A DNA stretch of 64,000 bases from Algoriphagus vanfongensis DSM 17529 (GTDB lineage: Bacteria; Bacteroidota; Bacteroidia; Cytophagales; Cyclobacteriaceae), in NCBI RefSeq assembly GCF_000429465.1, contig NZ_AUBX01000014.1, positions 406,001 through 470,000 of the forward strand, given 5' to 3'. Below, piece after piece: positions 18,269 to 26,905 of the stretch. Numbering within the stretch: the stretch's first letter is position 1; every line of letters begins with the position of its first letter. The position numbers were made by a program, and so were the translations under genes. A model generated the notes under the pieces. The model saw only the letters and a list, made by a program, of their open reading frames with translations. It searched no databases and was not told the origin of the DNA.

Positions 18269-19948
18269 TTAGAATTTATCTGTCACACAGCCTTCAGAAG
18301 CTGAGGACACTAGTTTGTTGTATTTTTTTAGAGTTCCCTGAAGTGCAGACATATCTGGCTGCTTCCAGGATTTTCTTCTTTCTGCCAATTCATCATCGCT
18401 GACATCTACCGTCAGCTGGAGATTGTCTGCATCGATGGTGATCTTATCTCCGTTTTGGATCAAGCCAATAGGTCCGCCGCTGTATGCTTCCGGAGTCACA
18501 TGACCTACTACAAATCCATGCGTCCCACCGGAAAATCTACCATCTGTGATCAAAGCCACATCGGATCCCAGACCTGCCCCGATAATCATGGAGGTAGGCT
18601 TTAGCATCTCTGGCATTCCCGGCCCACCCTTTGGACCGATATTACGGATCACAATCACTTCACCTTTTTCGATTTTATGATCGCGGATAGCATCATTCGC
18701 CTCTTGCTCCGAGTCAAACACATGAGCCGGGCCTGTAAATGAACTACCTTCTTTTCCGGTGATTTTAGCTACCGCGCCTTCTGGAGCTAGATTTCCAGAC
18801 AATACACATAGGTGACCAGTTGCCTTGATCGGTGTTTCCAAAGGATGAATCACATTCACCATAGAAACGGTCACAGGCTCTATGTCTTTTAGATTTTCTT
18901 CCAAAGTTTTTCCGGTAACCGTCAGGCAGTCCCCATGAAGGAATCCATTCTGAAGCATGTATTTCATAAATGCAGGCACTCCACCTTGCTCGTGAAGATC
19001 CTCCATCATGAACTTACCAGATGGCTTGAAGTCACCTAGCATCGGCACTCTTGCATTGATTTCTTTGAAATCTTCGATAGTGAAATCCACTCCGGCAGTT
19101 CTTGCTATTGCAATGATGTGCATGACTGCATTCGTACTTCCACCCAAAGCGATTGCCACTACCACAGCATTTTCTATACTTTTTCTGGTGATGATATCGC
19201 TTGGCTTGATATCCTTTTCCAAAAGGATCTTCATGTACTTATTGACCTCACGGCATTCTCTCAGTTTCTCAGGAGAATTCGCAGGATAAGAGGAAGAGTA
19301 AGGCAGAGACATTCCCATTGCTTCGATAGCCGAAGACATGGTATTTGCAGTGTACATCCCGCCACAGGCCCCTTTTCCTGGACATGCATTACGGATGACA
19401 CCGTCATAGTCCTCATCGGAAATATTTCCGTTGACGCGCTTTCCGAATGCTTCAAATGCAGAGACGATATTGAGTTTCTCTCCTTTATAATGTCCAGAAG
19501 CGATCGTCCCCCCATAGACCATGATTGCAGGTCTATTGGTTCGGATCATTCCCATGAGTGCTCCCGGCATGTTTTTATCACATCCAGCGACAGCTACCGT
19601 ACCATCGAAGGAGTGGCCGATGATAAAGGATTCAATGGAATCTGCGATAATTTCTCTGGAGACCAAAGAATAGCGCATACCCAAGGTTCCCATGGTCGTA
19701 CCATCCGAGACTCCAATGGTATTAAAAATTAAACCGGTCAGATCGTGCTCTTGTGAGGAAGCTTTGATCAGACCGGCAAAGTCATTCAGGTGCATATTGC
19801 AGGGATTACTTTCATAGCCGCAACTGGCTATCCCTACAAATGGCTGTTTCATCTTTTTATCACTCAAACCAGTAGCATACAACATCGCCATCCCGGCAGG
19901 ATGCTCTTGATTGTCACTGATCTCCCAACTGTACTTTTTCAGGGTCAT
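18269..19948 (-). CDS. ilvD: Dihydroxy-acid dehydratase
   Basis: A 559-residue Fe-S dehydratase and first gene of the operon. Visible features are the cluster Cys in [30 protein letters not shown] and [18 protein letters not shown], and the C-terminal [22 protein letters not shown]. It catalyses the last common step before transamination of valine and isoleucine precursors. The leader attenuator ends about 20 bp before its start codon, so expression of the whole operon is set just upstream of this gene. Confidence 0.97.
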   Translation of the reverse strand: MTLKKYSWEISDNQEHPAGMAMLYATGLSDKKMKQPFVGIASCGYESNPCNMHLNDFAGLIKASSQEHDLTGLIFNTIGVSDGTTMGTLGMRYSLVSREIIADSIESFIIGHSFDGTVAVAGCDKNMPGALMGMIRTNRPAIMVYGGTIASGHYKGEKLNIVSAFEAFGKRVNGNISDEDYDGVIRNACPGKGACGGMYTANTMSSAIEAMGMSLPYSSSYPANSPEKLRECREVNKYMKILLEKDIKPSDIITRKSIENAVVVAIALGGSTNAVMHIIAIARTAGVDFTIEDFKEINARVPMLGDFKPSGKFMMEDLHEQGGVPAFMKYMLQNGFLHGDCLTVTGKTLEENLKDIEPVTVSMVNVIHPLETPIKATGHLCVLSGNLAPEGAVAKITGKEGSSFTGPAHVFDSEQEANDAIRDHKIEKGEVIVIRNIGPKGGPGMPEMLKPTSMIIGAGLGSDVALITDGRFSGGTHGFVVGHVTPEAYSGGPIGLIQNGDKITIDADNLQLTVDVSDDELAERRKSWKQPDMSALQGTLKKYNKLVSSASEGCVTDKF

Positions 19949-19966
19949 AATTAGTTTTTGGGGTAT

Positions 19967-20053
19967 AAAAAAAGTGCCTCATTGGGCGAGGCACTTATGT
20001 TTTTTATTTGATTTAAGATAATAGTCTAGTGCCTCACATTAACATCCAATGAG
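19967..20053 (-). promoter_or_regulatory. Transcription attenuator of the ilv-leu operon
   Basis: On the minus strand the terminator is AAGTGCCTC / GAGGCACTT (19996-19988 and 19980-19972, 7-base loop) followed by seven T. A second GAGGCACT at 20035-20028, overlapping the region just after the leader stop codon, can pair with AGTGCCTC at 19995-19988. In addition CTCATTGG inside the leader ORF (20053-20046) can pair with CCAATGAG at 19985-19978, the terminator loop and 3' arm. The two pairings are collinear and together would take up both arms of the terminator, a complete antiterminator. The mechanism (ribosome stalling at Val/Leu/Ile codons) is inferred. Confidence 0.85.
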
Positions 20054-20089
20054 AATAATAAAGCTCAGCAAAAAGACCACTCTGTTCAT
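20039..20089 (-). CDS. ilv operon leader peptide (16 residues)
   Basis: A short ORF ATG...TAA encodes MNRVVFLLSFIILIGC: eight of sixteen codons are for Val, Leu or Ile (VV, LL, II, L, I), the end products of the operon. It starts about 35 nt after the inferred transcript start and ends directly before the first attenuator segment. The codons used for the cluster are GTG GTC, TTG CTG, ATT ATT CTC ATT. The peptide would be a regulatory sensor and not a stable product. It looks superficially like a lipoprotein signal (LIGC), but nothing follows the Cys. Confidence 0.8.
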   Translation of the reverse strand: MNRVVFLLSFIILIGC

Positions 20090-20131
20090 ATTTTTTAATT
20101 TGATATACCAGTCCCAAATGGAACGGTGACC

Positions 20132-20162
20132 CAAACTTAAACCTATAAAATCAATCTTACAA
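20132..20162 (-). promoter_or_regulatory. Promoter of the ilv-leu operon
   Basis: On the minus strand: -33 TTG (20162-20160), 20-bp spacer, -7 TAAGTTTG (20139-20132), an exact match to the Bacteroidota TTG-N17-23-TAnnTTTG pattern. Transcription would begin near 20125, directly before an imperfect hairpin (20107-20127, ACCGTTCC / GGGACTGGT) and 35 nt before the leader peptide start. Confidence 0.6.
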
Positions 20163-20478
20163 TATTTAATTCTCCTTTTTGCTCTGAAGGCAAAATATAA
20201 AGTGTTGCGAAATAAATATTTTCAGAATTATCTACTTTAATAAAGTCAAAAAATTCCCATTCCCAAGATCAAGATTTCATTTTTTTTTCAAAATCAAAAT
20301 TAAATACTGATTTGCTTAAATTTCAATTTTCTTCAATAATCTTTTCCTTTTTTTTAAGAAAAAATTCCCTAAAAACATCTTCCTCAATAATAAGTTCGAT
20401 TTCTTGAAGAATCATCAATTAATTTTTAAAACTTTTAAGATTGGATTTTCCCTCTATTTTTGCCTCAAAGCTTTTCAA
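20163..20478. other. AT-rich intergenic region between the ilv operon and ispE
   Basis: About 315 bp of very AT-rich sequence separating divergent transcripts. Apart from the ilv promoter at its left edge and a TATTTTTG -7 box for ispE at 20455-20462, it holds poly-A and poly-T runs (for example T9 near 20280) and no convincing open frame or RNA structure. An open frame extends from 20404 into ispE, but it does not look like coding sequence before 20479. Confidence 0.6.
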
Positions 20479-21285
20479 ATGATCTCTTTCCCAAACGCCA
20501 AAATCAACCTAGGTCTGCATATCACCTCTAAGAGAAAGGACGGCTACCATGAAATAGAAACCTGCATGGTCCCTATCCCGCTTTTCGATGCGCTGGAAAT
20601 GATCCTGGACAAAAAGGCAAGTTGGGAGAGTACTGGCACTCCGATTCCAGGAGAACCTAAGGACAACTTGATCCTACAAGCCCAACAATTACTCCGAAAA
20701 GATTTCCAAGGCCTTCCCAATCTCAAAATCCATTTGCACAAAAACATCCCGATGGGAGCAGGTCTTGGAGGCGGTTCGGCTGATGCCGCTTTTGCTTTAA
20801 AACTGATGAGTAACTTGTACGATCTTCACTTGGAAGATTTTTTTCTAGAGGAATATGCCGCCCAACTCGGAAGTGATTGTCCATTTTTCGTAGAAAACAC
20901 TCCCAAAATCGCCAGAGGAAGAGGAGAAATCCTAGAGCCAATTGATATCTCTCTGAAAGGAAGTCACTTGGTCTTGATCAATCCGGGAATCCATATTGGC
21001 ACCAAAGAAGCCTATGCAGGAGTCACTCCGGCAATGCCCAAAGTAAAACTGGAAGAAGTATTGGCTGATAGATCCAGATGGAAGGAAGAACTGGTCAATG
21101 ACTTTGAAGTCAGTGTTTTTGCCAATCATCCAGAGGTCTCAGAAATCAAAGAAAAACTCTATGCAGCAGGTGCATATTACGCTTCTATGTCAGGTTCAGG
21201 CTCTACTGTCTTTGGACTTTTTGAGGAGCAGCCATCAACGATTGAATTTCCGGAAGACTATTTCCACTTTGAAACCCTTTTATAA
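20479..21285 (+). CDS. ispE: 4-diphosphocytidyl-2-C-methyl-D-erythritol kinase
   Basis: A 268-residue GHMP kinase of the MEP isoprenoid pathway. Features are the N-terminal FPNAKINLGLHITSKRKDGYHEI, the ATP-binding glycine motif MGAGLGGGSADAAFALKLM, and the C-terminal SMSGSGSTVFGLF. The ATG at 20479 is chosen because the family starts just before PNAKINLGL; the frame is open to 20404, but those 25 residues include the promoter-like TATTTTTG at 20455-20462. That box would place transcription start only about 10 nt before the ATG. Confidence 0.95.
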   Translation: MISFPNAKINLGLHITSKRKDGYHEIETCMVPIPLFDALEMILDKKASWESTGTPIPGEPKDNLILQAQQLLRKDFQGLPNLKIHLHKNIPMGAGLGGGSADAAFALKLMSNLYDLHLEDFFLEEYAAQLGSDCPFFVENTPKIARGRGEILEPIDISLKGSHLVLINPGIHIGTKEAYAGVTPAMPKVKLEEVLADRSRWKEELVNDFEVSVFANHPEVSEIKEKLYAAGAYYASMSGSGSTVFGLFEEQPSTIEFPEDYFHFETLL

Positions 21286-21312
21286 AACACTAACAGCAAA
21301 GAAGTTGAATTC

Positions 21313-21341
21313 GATAATTATCATAGATATTTACAATCTAT
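21313..21341. promoter_or_regulatory. Candidate operator of the toxin-antitoxin module
   Basis: Directly upstream of the antitoxin start lie the perfect palindrome GATAATTATC (21313-21322) and the inverted repeat ATAGAT-N7-ATCTAT (21323-21341). Ribbon-helix-helix antitoxins of this kind usually autoregulate through such sites. There is no direct evidence of binding. Confidence 0.35.
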
Positions 21342-21354
21342 AAATATAAATGAT

Positions 21355-21596
21355 ATGGCCACATTCACTAGCACACTTCCAGACGATCTCCTACAAAGGC
21401 TGGCAGAGTATGCAAAGAAGCTTTCGCTTCCTAAAAATAAGTTGATGGAAAATGCGCTGAACCTTTACCTCGACCATCTCAAGAGAGCGGAATATGTCAA
21501 ATCATACAGGCAGTCTGCCAGGATGAAGACATACTTTTGGTCGCAGAAGAGGGGATGAATTCTTATCTCAAGCAGATCGAAGATGAAGCAAGGTGA
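21355..21596 (+). pseudogene. Ribbon-helix-helix antitoxin with a frameshift
   Basis: The first 56 or so codons encode a CopG/RHH antitoxin (ATFTSTLPDDLLQRLAEYAKKLSLPKNKLMENAL...YVKSYRQSAR). The original frame then runs into an unrelated tail, MKTYFWSQKRG, and stops at 21558. One frame back, from 21522, the sequence reads DEDILLVAEEGMNSYLKQIEDEAR and stops at 21596, which is the expected C-terminus of this antitoxin family. Together they make a full-length protein broken by a one-base deletion near 21518-21522. The restored frame would overlap the toxin start by 14 bp, as usual in such operons. A sequencing error or a real mutation are both possible. Confidence 0.75.
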
Positions 21597-21915
21597 AATC
21601 TGGATGTCAGATCTCAATCCTGCCCTTGGGTCAGAGCATGCTGAAAGAAGACCTGTGGTCATCTTAAGTGGGAATCTGATGAACAAATATCTGCAAGTGG
21701 TAATCACAGCACCCTTGACTTCCAAAATCAAGAATTACCAGGGGAACCCAATCCTTAAACCTTCCCTTAAGAACGGTCTGAATGCAGATTCAGAATTGAT
21801 GATTTTCCATATCCGATCTATATCCAAAGCTAGATTGATCGAAAAAATCGGAGAGATATCAAAAGAAGAGCTTGCTGTTGCCCTGGAAACATTGAAAGAT
21901 CTGACCACTCTTTAA
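21583..21915 (+). CDS. MazF/PemK-type endoribonuclease toxin
   Basis: A 110-residue toxin of the MazF/PemK fold. It starts MKQGEIWMSDLNPALGSEHAERRPVVILSG, where the RRPVVIL segment and the following VVITAPLTSKIK strand are standard for the family, and ends in a helix ISKEELAVALETLKDL. It would cleave mRNA when free of antitoxin. It appears intact, while the upstream antitoxin frame is broken. The ATG lies within the last codons of the ancestral antitoxin frame. It is followed 4 bp later by the stop of a convergent gene. Confidence 0.9.
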   Translation: MKQGEIWMSDLNPALGSEHAERRPVVILSGNLMNKYLQVVITAPLTSKIKNYQGNPILKPSLKNGLNADSELMIFHIRSISKARLIEKIGEISKEELAVALETLKDLTTL

Positions 21916-21919
21916 TGGG

Positions 21920-22837
21920 TCAACCTAACGTCCTTATAGCCTTCTTTCTTCTTCGGTTCCAATAATTCATAACTGGATAAAGCAAGACCGAAATCAGAAT
22001 AATCAGCGTCCCATAATAAAACTCAGGAGTCATTTTTTCACTTTCTCCAAAAATCAAAACAGCGAGGACAATGCCATAAACCGGCTCCAGATTAACCGTC
22101 AAATTGATCGAAAAAACGCTGAGCCTTTTCATCAAATCTACTGATACAGAAAAAGCATAGACGGTACACACTCCTCCTAGCAAAAATAGCCAAAACCAAT
22201 CCATCCCCTCCCAAGCCCACTGAATCGGAGCGCCTTCATTCAGCAGCAAAGAGTAAATCGGTAGAAAAAGCAGGGTAAAAAGACATGCTCCGGCCATTTC
22301 ATAAAAGGTAATCTGATAGGGGCTATGATGCTGTGTGAGTCGCCCATTGATCACTGAAAAACAGGCAGCCAAAAAAGCAGAGGCTAGCGCCATCGCTAAT
22401 CCTAACCAATAACCAGATTCAAATTTGAAAATCACAAGCAAGCCCGATATAACCAATAAACCCAGCCCCACTTCATACCACTTGATTTTGGTACGATTGA
22501 AGAAAGGCTCCACAAATGCAGTCCATAGGGATGTCGTAGCCATTCCTGCCAAACACACTGAAGCCGTAGAAACTTTGGCTGACCAGAAAAACAAAATCCA
22601 ATGTAATGCGATCAAACATCCTGTACCTACTACTTTCCAAACTTGGCCGATTGGAATCTGAATTGGCTTTTTCCAAAACCAAAGCAAAGCCCATACTCCA
22701 ATAGAAGCAATTAGTGTCCTATAAAACACCAACTCCAAAGCAGGAAGAGAAATCAGCAAACCCAAAATCGCAGTAAAACCCCAGATCAAGACGATCAGGT
22801 GAAGCATCAAATAATCTTTGATAGAAGCTGACTGCAT
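21920..22837 (-). CDS. EamA/DMT-family transporter
   Basis: A 305-residue membrane protein with ten predicted hydrophobic segments arranged as two five-helix EamA repeats; the N-terminal helix reads LMLHLIVLIWGFTAILGLLI and the second repeat ends SVDLMKRLSVFSINLTVNLEPVYGIVLAVLIFGE, a typical EamA block. A basic C-terminal tail (NRRRKKAIR) follows. The substrate is unknown; many such proteins export metabolites or amino acids. It starts 1 bp before the lptF/G-like gene ends, so the two are probably cotranscribed. Confidence 0.88.
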   Translation of the reverse strand: MQSASIKDYLMLHLIVLIWGFTAILGLLISLPALELVFYRTLIASIGVWALLWFWKKPIQIPIGQVWKVVGTGCLIALHWILFFWSAKVSTASVCLAGMATTSLWTAFVEPFFNRTKIKWYEVGLGLLVISGLLVIFKFESGYWLGLAMALASAFLAACFSVINGRLTQHHSPYQITFYEMAGACLFTLLFLPIYSLLLNEGAPIQWAWEGMDWFWLFLLGGVCTVYAFSVSVDLMKRLSVFSINLTVNLEPVYGIVLAVLIFGESEKMTPEFYYGTLIILISVLLYPVMNYWNRRRKKAIRTLG

Positions 22838-23911
22838 TTAGCGAGGGACTGTTTTATACAGCAAAAGCCCGGTCAAGCCAAAAACAATATTGGGCATCCA
22901 AACTGCCAGAATAGGATATTCTGCACCATTTTCAGCAAATGTTCTGGAAAGTATAAAGAGGAGAATGTAAATAAATGCCAGCAAAAAGCCCATGGCAATC
23001 TGAAACCCAGAACCACCTCTAGTTTTGCGTGAGGACATGATCACTCCTATAAAAGTCAGAATCATCGCTGCAAATGGAGACATATACCGCACATAGCGCT
23101 CAATCCTGTAAAAATCCACATTATCCGCACCCCTTGCTTCCAGCACTCTGATCTGACGGCTTAGCTGAGGAAGCTTGAGCGTCTCATGGTGGTTTTCGGG
23201 CACCCCAAAATCATCTGGCACAATCGAGAGAAGTGTATCTCTCTCTGTACCGACTGACCACACTTCTTCTCTGTCCTTAAGCTCACGCAACCTCCAGTTT
23301 CTCAGCGTCCACGTATTTTTTGCAGTATCCCACTCGATTCGGTCTGCAGATAGCTTGGCCTTGAGCTCTCCATTTTCTATGGTTTCCAAGGTAAACTGGT
23401 AGCCTTGATTGCTTGATTTGAAAAACCTACTTAGATAGGCAAAGCTATTATCGCCTACTTGAATATGAATGTTCTGCTCTGTATTTGGTGCTCCTTTTTC
23501 TAGGTAAAGCAATTTGAAGACCGTCATGTTTTCAGTAGCAGATGGCAAGATCCAGCCATTGAGAAAAAAACTGGCAGCTCCGATGAGCATTGCCCCCATC
23601 AAAAATGGCCTCAACAACCTGACAAAGCTCACGCCGCTACTCAGAATTGCAACGATCTCTGTCCGCCCGGCCATTTTGGAAGTAATAAAAATCACGGAAA
23701 TAAATACCGTAATCGGAGTCAGAAGATTATTGAGATACAAGCCGTAATTCATCATATAGCTCAGGATCTCCCCTGTCGGCACCTGATTAGAGATATATTT
23801 GTCGTTTTTCTCCGTAAAATCCAGTACCAGCACCACCAAGATCAGCATCAACACTACGAAAAAGTAGGTTTTCAAAAAATCCTTGATGATGAGTTTGTCG
23901 AGTAGCTTCAT
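22838..23911 (-). CDS. LptF/LptG-family permease (YjgP/YjgQ)
   Basis: A 357-residue inner-membrane protein with the LptF/G layout: three N-terminal membrane helices (first YFFVVLMLILVVLVLDF), a periplasmic beta-jellyroll at about residues 130-260 (for example TLRNWRLRELKDREEVW), and three C-terminal helices. Members move lipopolysaccharide from the inner membrane to the LptA bridge with the LptB ATPase. Its partner is not in the window. It lies 2 bp after tgt and directly before the EamA gene on the minus strand. F and G types cannot be told apart with confidence. Confidence 0.9.
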   Translation of the reverse strand: MKLLDKLIIKDFLKTYFFVVLMLILVVLVLDFTEKNDKYISNQVPTGEILSYMMNYGLYLNNLLTPITVFISVIFITSKMAGRTEIVAILSSGVSFVRLLRPFLMGAMLIGAASFFLNGWILPSATENMTVFKLLYLEKGAPNTEQNIHIQVGDNSFAYLSRFFKSSNQGYQFTLETIENGELKAKLSADRIEWDTAKNTWTLRNWRLRELKDREEVWSVGTERDTLLSIVPDDFGVPENHHETLKLPQLSRQIRVLEARGADNVDFYRIERYVRYMSPFAAMILTFIGVIMSSRKTRGGSGFQIAMGFLLAFIYILLFILSRTFAENGAEYPILAVWMPNIVFGLTGLLLYKTVPR

Positions 23912-23913
23912 AC

Positions 23914-25044
23914 TTAGAGTCTAGTGCTCACTTTTTTGACCATGTGATCTTTCCAAACGGCAAAGTCACCTGCAAGGATATGTTCTCTTGCCTGACCTAC
24001 AAGCCATAGATAAAAAGCCAAGTTATGAATACTTGCTATTTGGGCAGCCAAAATCTCCTTGGAAATAGTCAAATGGCGCAGATACGCTTTGGAATAGAAG
24101 GTACTTGCATAGTTGCCAATCGCCGGATCAATCGGACTAAAATCATCCTTCCATTTTTCATTACGGATATTGATGATTCCCTCAGATGTGAACAGCATCC
24201 CGTTTCTTGCATTGCGGGTAGGCATCACACAGTCAAACATATCCACCCCCAAGGCGATGCACTCCAGTATATTGGCTGGAGTTCCCACTCCCATAAGGTA
24301 GCGAGGCTTGTCTTTTGGCAAAATATCTGTCACCAACTCAGTCATTTCATACATCATCTCTGCCGGCTCCCCTACAGAAAGCCCACCGATAGCATTGCCT
24401 TCCCGCCCTCTGGAAGCGATAAACTCAGCACTTTTCACACGCAGATCTTTGTAGACAGACCCTTGCACAATCGGGAAGAGCGTTTGCCCATAGCCATATT
24501 TCCCCTCAGTCGCATCAAATCGATCTATACATCTATCCAGCCATCGATGAGTCATCTCCATGGATTTTCTCGCGTAGCCATATTCACAAGGGTAAGGAGT
24601 ACATTCATCAAAGGCCATGATGATATCCGCCCCTATCGACCGCTGGATATCCATGACATTTTCTGGTGTGAAGTGATGCTTTGACCCATCGATATGTGAC
24701 TTGAACATCACTCCATCTTCCTTGATCTTACGAGTACCCGAAAGAGAAAAGACCTGATATCCGCCACTGTCTGTCAATATCGGACCGTCCCAGCCATTGA
24801 ATCGATGAAGCCCACCTGCTTTCTCCAGCACATCCAGTCCCGGCCTCAAGTAGAGATGATAGGTGTTTCCCAAAATAATCTGGGCCTTGATATCTTCTTT
24901 AAGCTCTCGCTGGTGAACAGCCTTGACACTGGCCGCCGTCCCTACGGGCATAAAAATCGGAGTTTGAATGGTCCCATGATCTGTTTCTACCTGCCCAGCA
25001 CGGGCTTTGCTCTGGGGATCAGCATGCTGTAGTGTAAACTTCAT
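23914..25044 (-). CDS. tgt: tRNA-guanine transglycosylase
   Basis: A 376-residue enzyme that exchanges G34 of GUN anticodon tRNAs for the queuosine precursor preQ1. Recognisable parts are TPIFMPVGTAASVKAV, the catalytic-site LTDSGGYQVFSLSG, DECTPYP and the C-terminal zinc-site region (DCVMPTRNARNG...YLRHL...HNLAFY). The frame is open to 25101, but the ATG at 25044 gives the family N-terminus MKFTLQHADPQSKARAG. A TATTTTTG -7 box is at 25099-25106, sharing a short divergent region with the glycosyltransferase gene. Confidence 0.96.
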   Translation of the reverse strand: MKFTLQHADPQSKARAGQVETDHGTIQTPIFMPVGTAASVKAVHQRELKEDIKAQIILGNTYHLYLRPGLDVLEKAGGLHRFNGWDGPILTDSGGYQVFSLSGTRKIKEDGVMFKSHIDGSKHHFTPENVMDIQRSIGADIIMAFDECTPYPCEYGYARKSMEMTHRWLDRCIDRFDATEGKYGYGQTLFPIVQGSVYKDLRVKSAEFIASRGREGNAIGGLSVGEPAEMMYEMTELVTDILPKDKPRYLMGVGTPANILECIALGVDMFDCVMPTRNARNGMLFTSEGIINIRNEKWKDDFSPIDPAIGNYASTFYSKAYLRHLTISKEILAAQIASIHNLAFYLWLVGQAREHILAGDFAVWKDHMVKKVSTRL

Positions 25045-25098
25045 TTTCTGATTTTTCTTGTCTGTGGAAAAACTCCACGAAATGATGGACTTGACCTG

Positions 25099-25149
25099 CA
25101 AAAATATCCACTTATTCTTAAATGAATGCTCAAATTGATTTTATATTTG
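25099..25149. promoter_or_regulatory. Divergent -7 boxes for tgt and the glycosyltransferase
   Basis: On the minus strand TATTTTTG (25106-25099) faces tgt; on the plus strand TATATTTG (25142-25149) faces the glycosyltransferase. Both match TAnnTTTG exactly. The plus-strand box ends 17 bp before ATG 25167, which suggests a very short leader and favours that start over ATG 25122. Clear -33 TTG elements at the usual spacing are not seen. Confidence 0.45.
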
Positions 25150-25166
25150 CCCAGCGTAATCGACCT

Positions 25167-26303
25167 ATGGGCCTATTTTTACTTTGGTTTCTTTTTGGAA
25201 TTGGATTGATCATCCAAGCCGTCTATCTCTTGGTGATATTTGGAAGAACTGCCTTTTTCAACAGTCCAAAAACCAAGCCTGCCTTGGGCGAAGAAGAGCC
25301 TGTCACTGTGGTCATCGCCGCTCACAACGAGTTTAAAAATCTCAAAACACTGATTCCCAAACTGTTTGAGCAGAACTATTCCAAGTATGATGTGATGATC
25401 ATCAATGATCGAAGCACTGACCGGACCAAGCGGCTACTGGAAGAAATGATGGCCATCTACCCTAAGCTTCGGTCGGTCACCATCAAATACACCCCTGATC
25501 ATGTCACTGCAAAGAAATTTGCGCTGACATTGGGTATCAAAGTAGCTAAAAACGACGTCATTCTATTGACAGATGCAGATTGCGTCCCTGCCTCTGACCA
25601 ATGGATCCGCAAAATGACCCAACCTGTTCGTGAAAATTCTAAAACTTTCTCCATCGGCTATTCCGGCTACGAACTAGCAAAAGGATTTCTCAACCAATGG
25701 ATTCAGTTTGAAACTTTGCAGACGGCATTGTACTACGTTTCATTTGGGCTGTGGAAAGCGCCATTTATGGGAGTAGGGAGAAACCTCTGCTATCGCCGGA
25801 GCTTTTTCATGGAAGCCAAAGCTTTCAAAGGGATCTGGCATATCGAAGGAGGAGATGATGATCTTTTTGTCAATAGATATGCTTCAGGAAGGAATACTTC
25901 GATTGTTTTGGATCCCGAAGCTAATACCATCTCCAAACCCAAGGAGACCTGGAAGGAATACAAAACTCAGAAAAAGAGGCATTTACACGCTGGGAAATAT
26001 TATCGAGGAGAAGACAAAAGAAAAATCGGTTTTTATACACTTTCCCATGCTCTCTTCTGGATTGGAGGTTTTGGATTATTGATTTATTTTGGACTTGAGA
26101 AAAGCTGGGAACAATTTCTGATCATTTTCGGTATTATTCTAGGAAGGTCTCTTCTGCTGCTCGGGATATTCTCCTCAGCGAGCAAAAAAATAAACGGTAC
26201 TAAAATCCCTTCAAATTTCCTGATCAACGATTTCTTGTATTTGGGATATTTTTGGATTTTAGGGTCGATCTCTCATCAGGCTAAAGACATTCAATGGAAG
26301 TAA
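25167..26303 (+). CDS. Membrane glycosyltransferase, family 2
   Basis: An inverting GT-A glycosyltransferase with an N-terminal membrane helix (FLLWFLFGIGLIIQAVYLLVIFG). Catalytic features in order are VVIAAHNEFKNL, INDRSTDRTK, the DxD-type motif LTDADCVP, GVGRNLCYRRSFF, the EGGDDDLFVNR acceptor/base region, and KKRHLHAGKYY where processive enzymes have QxxRW. Two to three more hydrophobic segments follow. Substrates are unknown; a role in envelope polysaccharide or glycolipid synthesis is likely. The start is uncertain: ATG 25122 would add 15 residues, but a -7 promoter box at 25142-25149 lies between. Its last 10 bp overlap the sigma factor gene. Confidence 0.88.
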   Translation: MGLFLLWFLFGIGLIIQAVYLLVIFGRTAFFNSPKTKPALGEEEPVTVVIAAHNEFKNLKTLIPKLFEQNYSKYDVMIINDRSTDRTKRLLEEMMAIYPKLRSVTIKYTPDHVTAKKFALTLGIKVAKNDVILLTDADCVPASDQWIRKMTQPVRENSKTFSIGYSGYELAKGFLNQWIQFETLQTALYYVSFGLWKAPFMGVGRNLCYRRSFFMEAKAFKGIWHIEGGDDDLFVNRYASGRNTSIVLDPEANTISKPKETWKEYKTQKKRHLHAGKYYRGEDKRKIGFYTLSHALFWIGGFGLLIYFGLEKSWEQFLIIFGIILGRSLLLLGIFSSASKKINGTKIPSNFLINDFLYLGYFWILGSISHQAKDIQWK

Positions 26304-26905
26304 ACGAACGAGGATTTTCTAACAAGGCTCTGGAAGACTTTGATCTGATCGACAAAGCTGTCGAAGACAAAGATCAGCAGGCCTACGCTACTCTGATGAA
26401 GCGTTACAAAAAGGCCGTGTTTTTCATGATCCTTAAGATGATCCGGGATGCCGATGATGCAGAGGATCTGACAATGGAGGCTTTTGCCAAAGCTTTTAAA
26501 AATCTACACCGATTCAAGAAAGACTATACTTTTTCCACGTGGCTCTTCCGGATCGCGACTAATAATACGATTGATTTTATCCGAAAGAAAAAGCTCAAAA
26601 CCATGAGTTTGAATAATACGCTCTCGGATGACAGCGGCAATGCAGTCAATATCGATGTGGAAGATGATGACAACAATCCTCAGGACGAGTTCATCAAATC
26701 GCAGCGAATCGAGATGGTTCGGATTTTTGTGGACAAGCTTCCAGCAAAGTACCGCAAGCTGGTTCAACTGAGATATTTTGATGAGCTATCCTATGAGGAA
26801 ATAGCCCAAGAACTCGAAAAGCCACTGGGAACCGTCAAGGCTCAACTTCACCGTTCCAGAGAATTACTATACGAAATCGCCGCCGGCAAAGAAAAACACA
26901 TCTGA
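26294..26905 (+). CDS. RNA polymerase sigma factor, ECF (sigma-70) family
   Basis: A 203-residue two-domain sigma factor. Region 2 covers KRYKKAVFFMILKMIRDADDAEDLTMEAFAKAFKNLHRF with the DAEDLT core-binding helix and FSTWLFRIATNNTIDFIRKKK. Region 4 is LVQLRYFDELSYEEIAQELEKPLGTVKAQLHRSRELL, a helix-turn-helix for -35/-33 recognition. An acidic linker (VEDDDNNPQDE) separates them. No anti-sigma gene is adjacent. Instead it overlaps the upstream glycosyltransferase by 10 bp and the downstream rsmG by 1 bp, so its expression is tied to housekeeping genes. Confidence 0.92.
   Translation: MEVNERGFSNKALEDFDLIDKAVEDKDQQAYATLMKRYKKAVFFMILKMIRDADDAEDLTMEAFAKAFKNLHRFKKDYTFSTWLFRIATNNTIDFIRKKKLKTMSLNNTLSDDSGNAVNIDVEDDDNNPQDEFIKSQRIEMVRIFVDKLPAKYRKLVQLRYFDELSYEEIAQELEKPLGTVKAQLHRSRELLYEIAAGKEKHI

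Noticed and set aside
20039..20089. The short ORF read as a truncated lipoprotein (LIGC resembles a lipobox)
   Set aside because: Only 16 codons, no residue after the Cys, and it lies exactly where an attenuator leader is expected; the Val/Leu/Ile codon run explains the hydrophobicity.
20404..20478. N-terminal extension of ispE
   Set aside because: It contains a promoter box and does not resemble the family N-terminus, which begins at the Met at 20479.
25045..25101. N-terminal extension of tgt
   Set aside because: Family proteins begin at the MKFTL start; the extension overlaps the promoter region.
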